Of a stretch of 64,000 nucleotides of DNA, positions 62,061 through 64,000 are shown in pieces (within the stretch, counting starts at the first letter, position 1; each line of letters opens with the position of its first letter). The position numbers and the translations under genes are program-made. The notes under the pieces were generated by a model. The model was not told the DNA's origin. It saw only the letters and a program-made list of their open reading frames with translations, and did not search any database. The stretch comes from Euglena gracilis (taxonomy: Eukaryota > Euglenida > Euglenophyceae > Euglenales), in NCBI GenBank assembly GCA_039621445.1, contig CP154956.1, forward strand, positions 79,852,474-79,916,473. Reading direction: 5' to 3'.

Positions 62061-63594
62061 AATCCTGGAGTAAATTTACACACCATGCCCACGAATGGCT
62101 GGGCTCCAAGGAATCAAAGAGCAAATCAGCTTGTGGCAACCCAACGAGGTTGCAATATTTCTGTGATCGTCATGATCCACCGAGAAGAAATATTGTTCGA
62201 GGTTCACAAGGAAGCTATCAACCATATTTCTCCTTGTTTTCATTCAAGGTTTTTTTACCCAGCCAATCCCCCAAAAAAATGGGTTTTGCATTTTGTTTGT
62301 TCTTTTTTTCATCTTTTTTGTTCAATTTTGGGAGGGGTAAAGGGTTGATGTGTATTTTTTTGCAAATTATGAACTGGTGCAGCCGGAAAAACATTTCCGA
62401 TGTGAAAAAGGGAGGAGAGAGTTGTTCCAAATGCTGACCGAGTTGTGGTATTTCTTCAACAAAAGCTGTTTCTTTGGGTTGATGGATTGGCTGCCCACCG
62501 ACGTGTTTTGATTACCATGCCCCCCCCCCCTGACTGTTCCCCCCCCTTACTGTTCCCATTGGGGGGACGGGAACAGTACAGTGTCATAGCACTTTTTGTA
62601 AAGGATTCTTGGAACACAAGGCAAAAAAGGGGAATTTTTTGGTCGGTTTTAGGTGCTTTCCTCCCACCAAAATCCAACCTAATGCCAAAATGGATGTTGT
62701 GGAGGTGCAATTTTCACACATGTAAACCAAAAAAGCTTCATTTTGACATTTTAGGTGGCCTTTTGGGTCTAACTGGTTGGTTGGTTCATGGCCCATGGGA
62801 ACAGTAAGGGGGGGGGGAGTTCGTCCCCCCCCCTTACTGTTCCCCCCCCTGCTGTTCCCATGGACCCAAAAGGGGGCCACGGGACGGGGACAGTAAGGGG
62901 GGGCATGGTATGGATAACGTTGCTTTTCATGAACAGGGATTTTTTTCCTTCCCGTTTTCATCCTTGGTGCAGATGTTTAGCGTGTTGGGCGGTTTGCGGT
63001 AATTGCACATGAAAAACCGTGCTTGTGTAAGGATTGTTTAATTTTTTTTGTTTTTTTTTTCAGGACAGTCCCTTTCAGAAGAATCCCTGAATAAAAAACA
63101 CAAACGTGTGCGCTCATTATTTCCACACAACCAGTTGGATCTTTCTTTCCTTCCCCCATATTCGCCACAACAAGGCCATGCTAAAGCATTTTATCCAAGC
63201 CCTGCCCCATACCGGAGGCAACCAAATCCCGCGGTATTGAAATGTTCGTTCGCACTAATTCCGCATTAGTGCCTGCTGCACTATTATGCTTGCAAACAGT
63301 CCAGGTGCCGCGTGGTAAATGCAGGGCGACCTTTAGCACTTCCGAATATTGTCGCGCCTGTGTAAACGCGAAACAAATTTTGTCCCTTTTTTTACCAGGC
63401 CTACCATGGACAGACATTTGGTCAACAGAAGAGATGAGATGTTGAATGGAGAAGTTCAAGATATATTGGCTACAGGTGTGCCAGTATCATGTGAATCTCC
63501 TGCCCTCTGCGTTTTCATAGGTGCTGCAAGTAGCTCCCATGGTGGGACACAGGACGTGTTCGAGTGGAATGGTCATTGTTACACTGGTTACTGA
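62061..63594 (+). pseudogene. Decayed Tc1/IS630-like (DDE_3) transposase with introns
   Basis: Pieces in order: NPGVNLHTMPTNGWAPRNQR and QRGCNISVIVMIHREEILFE (62061-62240), matching the GW-P-x2-QR and RG-x-NIS-x-I blocks of this family; RVVVFLQQKLFLWVDGL, then AAHRRVLI (about 62430-62513); after an inserted element MDNVAFHEQ (62909-62937), the second catalytic D in its DN-x3-H context; after acceptor TTTTTTTCAG at 63062, HNQLDLSFLPPYSPQ, the LPPYSP block. The LNPIE that should follow with the catalytic Glu is absent. A last part, RRDEMLNGEVQDILATG (63399-63475), reads across a 45-bp intron (63476-63520) to GHCYTGY and stop. Such enzymes cut and paste DNA into TA. This copy is inactive. Confidence 0.62.
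62515..62908. mobile_element. TA-flanked poly-C element, word CTGTTCCC, inside the transposase
   Basis: It starts CCATGCCCCCCCCC, then CTGACTGTTCCC, and ends GGACAGTAAGGGG and GGGCATGG. TA is duplicated (62513-62514, 62909-62910). Removing the element and one TA restores GTTTTGATTATGGATAAC, which reads VLIMDN, the catalytic context of the transposase. The coding frame itself therefore proves the empty site. 394 bp. Confidence 0.85.
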
Positions 63595-64000
63595 AGTTCC
63601 AGAAGGTGTTCTTCCTGAAGGAAAGGTTAACCGAGTCCCTGGTACAGAACAGCATCTGCAACAGGAAGTTGGCGCTGTGGTCAACAAGTTCACAGTGGAG
63701 AAGTGGTTCAACTGCTGTTATTTGGTTATCTGGTTGAAGCCTCTCGTGCTGATGTTCTCCTTGCTGTCCAGAACAAGTTCCTGGTGGAGACAAGATCTTA
63801 ATCATCTTGCTGACCTGGTCCTGAACCAAGTGGTTGGGTTTCTGTTCTGGTTTCTTCAGTTTTGTTTGTCTTGTTGGGTTGGCCAGTATTTCCCAGAGTT
63901 CGTAGTTTTTTTGAAGGTGATCCACAGAATTTCTTCCATTAAAGATTTGGAAAGAAGGTTGCGGGTTGAAATCAAATCGGCCAGCAGCAGTCAGTCTGTG
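63595..64000. other. No gene recognised at the right edge
   Basis: Unique sequence without C/G runs. Both strands are open for more than 100 codons, but neither frame shows a known domain or splice signals. It may be transposon 3' sequence or part of a gene that continues beyond the window. Confidence 0.3.

Overview
The window is nuclear DNA of a unicellular eukaryote. Between about 1.4 and 25 kb there are some 30 short, GC-rich coding blocks, all on the minus strand, separated by AT-richer introns. Most of these introns begin GT and end AG. The rest of the window is almost entirely nested repeats. I saw no tRNA, rRNA, operon or bacterial-type gene. Exons 2 to 4 of the minus-strand series have the V/E/K/P-rich composition of alveolin, articulin and epiplastin membrane-skeleton proteins, known from alveolates, euglenids, glaucophytes and cryptophytes. 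GC-rich exons in a lower-GC background would suit a glaucophyte such as Cyanophora. This assignment is a guess. Splice acceptors are often AG|C or AG|A, which argues against a dinoflagellate.

1-25.2 kb: a candidate giant gene, or a cluster of tandem genes, on the minus strand. In order of transcription it encodes: a proline-rich head with a 30-residue tandem repeat (24.4-24.9 kb); an alveolin/epiplastin-like V/E/K/P segment (22.6-23.7 kb); at least six C2-like beta-sandwich domains split over many exons (14.8-22.2 kb); about two dozen copies of a 20-45-residue module with the skeleton GYD-x2-YRD-x2-GR-x-PG-x2-GF-x-PP, which I do not recognise (6.5-15 kb); a charged low-complexity tail (3.7-5.7 kb); and a folded-looking C-terminal region (1.5-3 kb). 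Matching intron phases link many neighbouring exons. A reasonable inference is a very large cortical scaffold that joins a membrane skeleton to lipid (C2) and to unknown partners.

25.2-62 kb: repeats inside repeats. (a) Short elements whose ends are C or G homopolymers joined to a short family-specific word, such as AGTTAGTCAC, CTGTTCCC, TAATTGAC or TTATATTTGGG. They are flanked by a TA target duplication. Three of them can be compared with an empty site elsewhere in the same window, and a fourth interrupts a coding frame. (b) Foldback elements with kilobase arms that contain a 165-bp satellite and a 19-bp minisatellite, at 39.6-41.1, 41.3-45.1 and 53.8-57.8 kb. (c) hAT-like elements with 16-bp inverted ends and 8-bp target duplications: one of 505 bp at 19.1 kb and one of 6.6 kb at 52.5-59.0 kb that holds one of the foldbacks and a tract of TTAGGG-like repeats. 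(d) Small hairpin elements and dispersed 0.5-kb repeats. (e) Decayed fragments of a PHD-finger gene.

62-64 kb: a decayed plus-strand Tc1/IS630-like transposase with introns. A TA-flanked poly-C element interrupts it at the codon just before its DN-x3-H catalytic motif. A Tc1-like enzyme targets TA, so this family is a plausible source of the activity that moved the poly-C elements.
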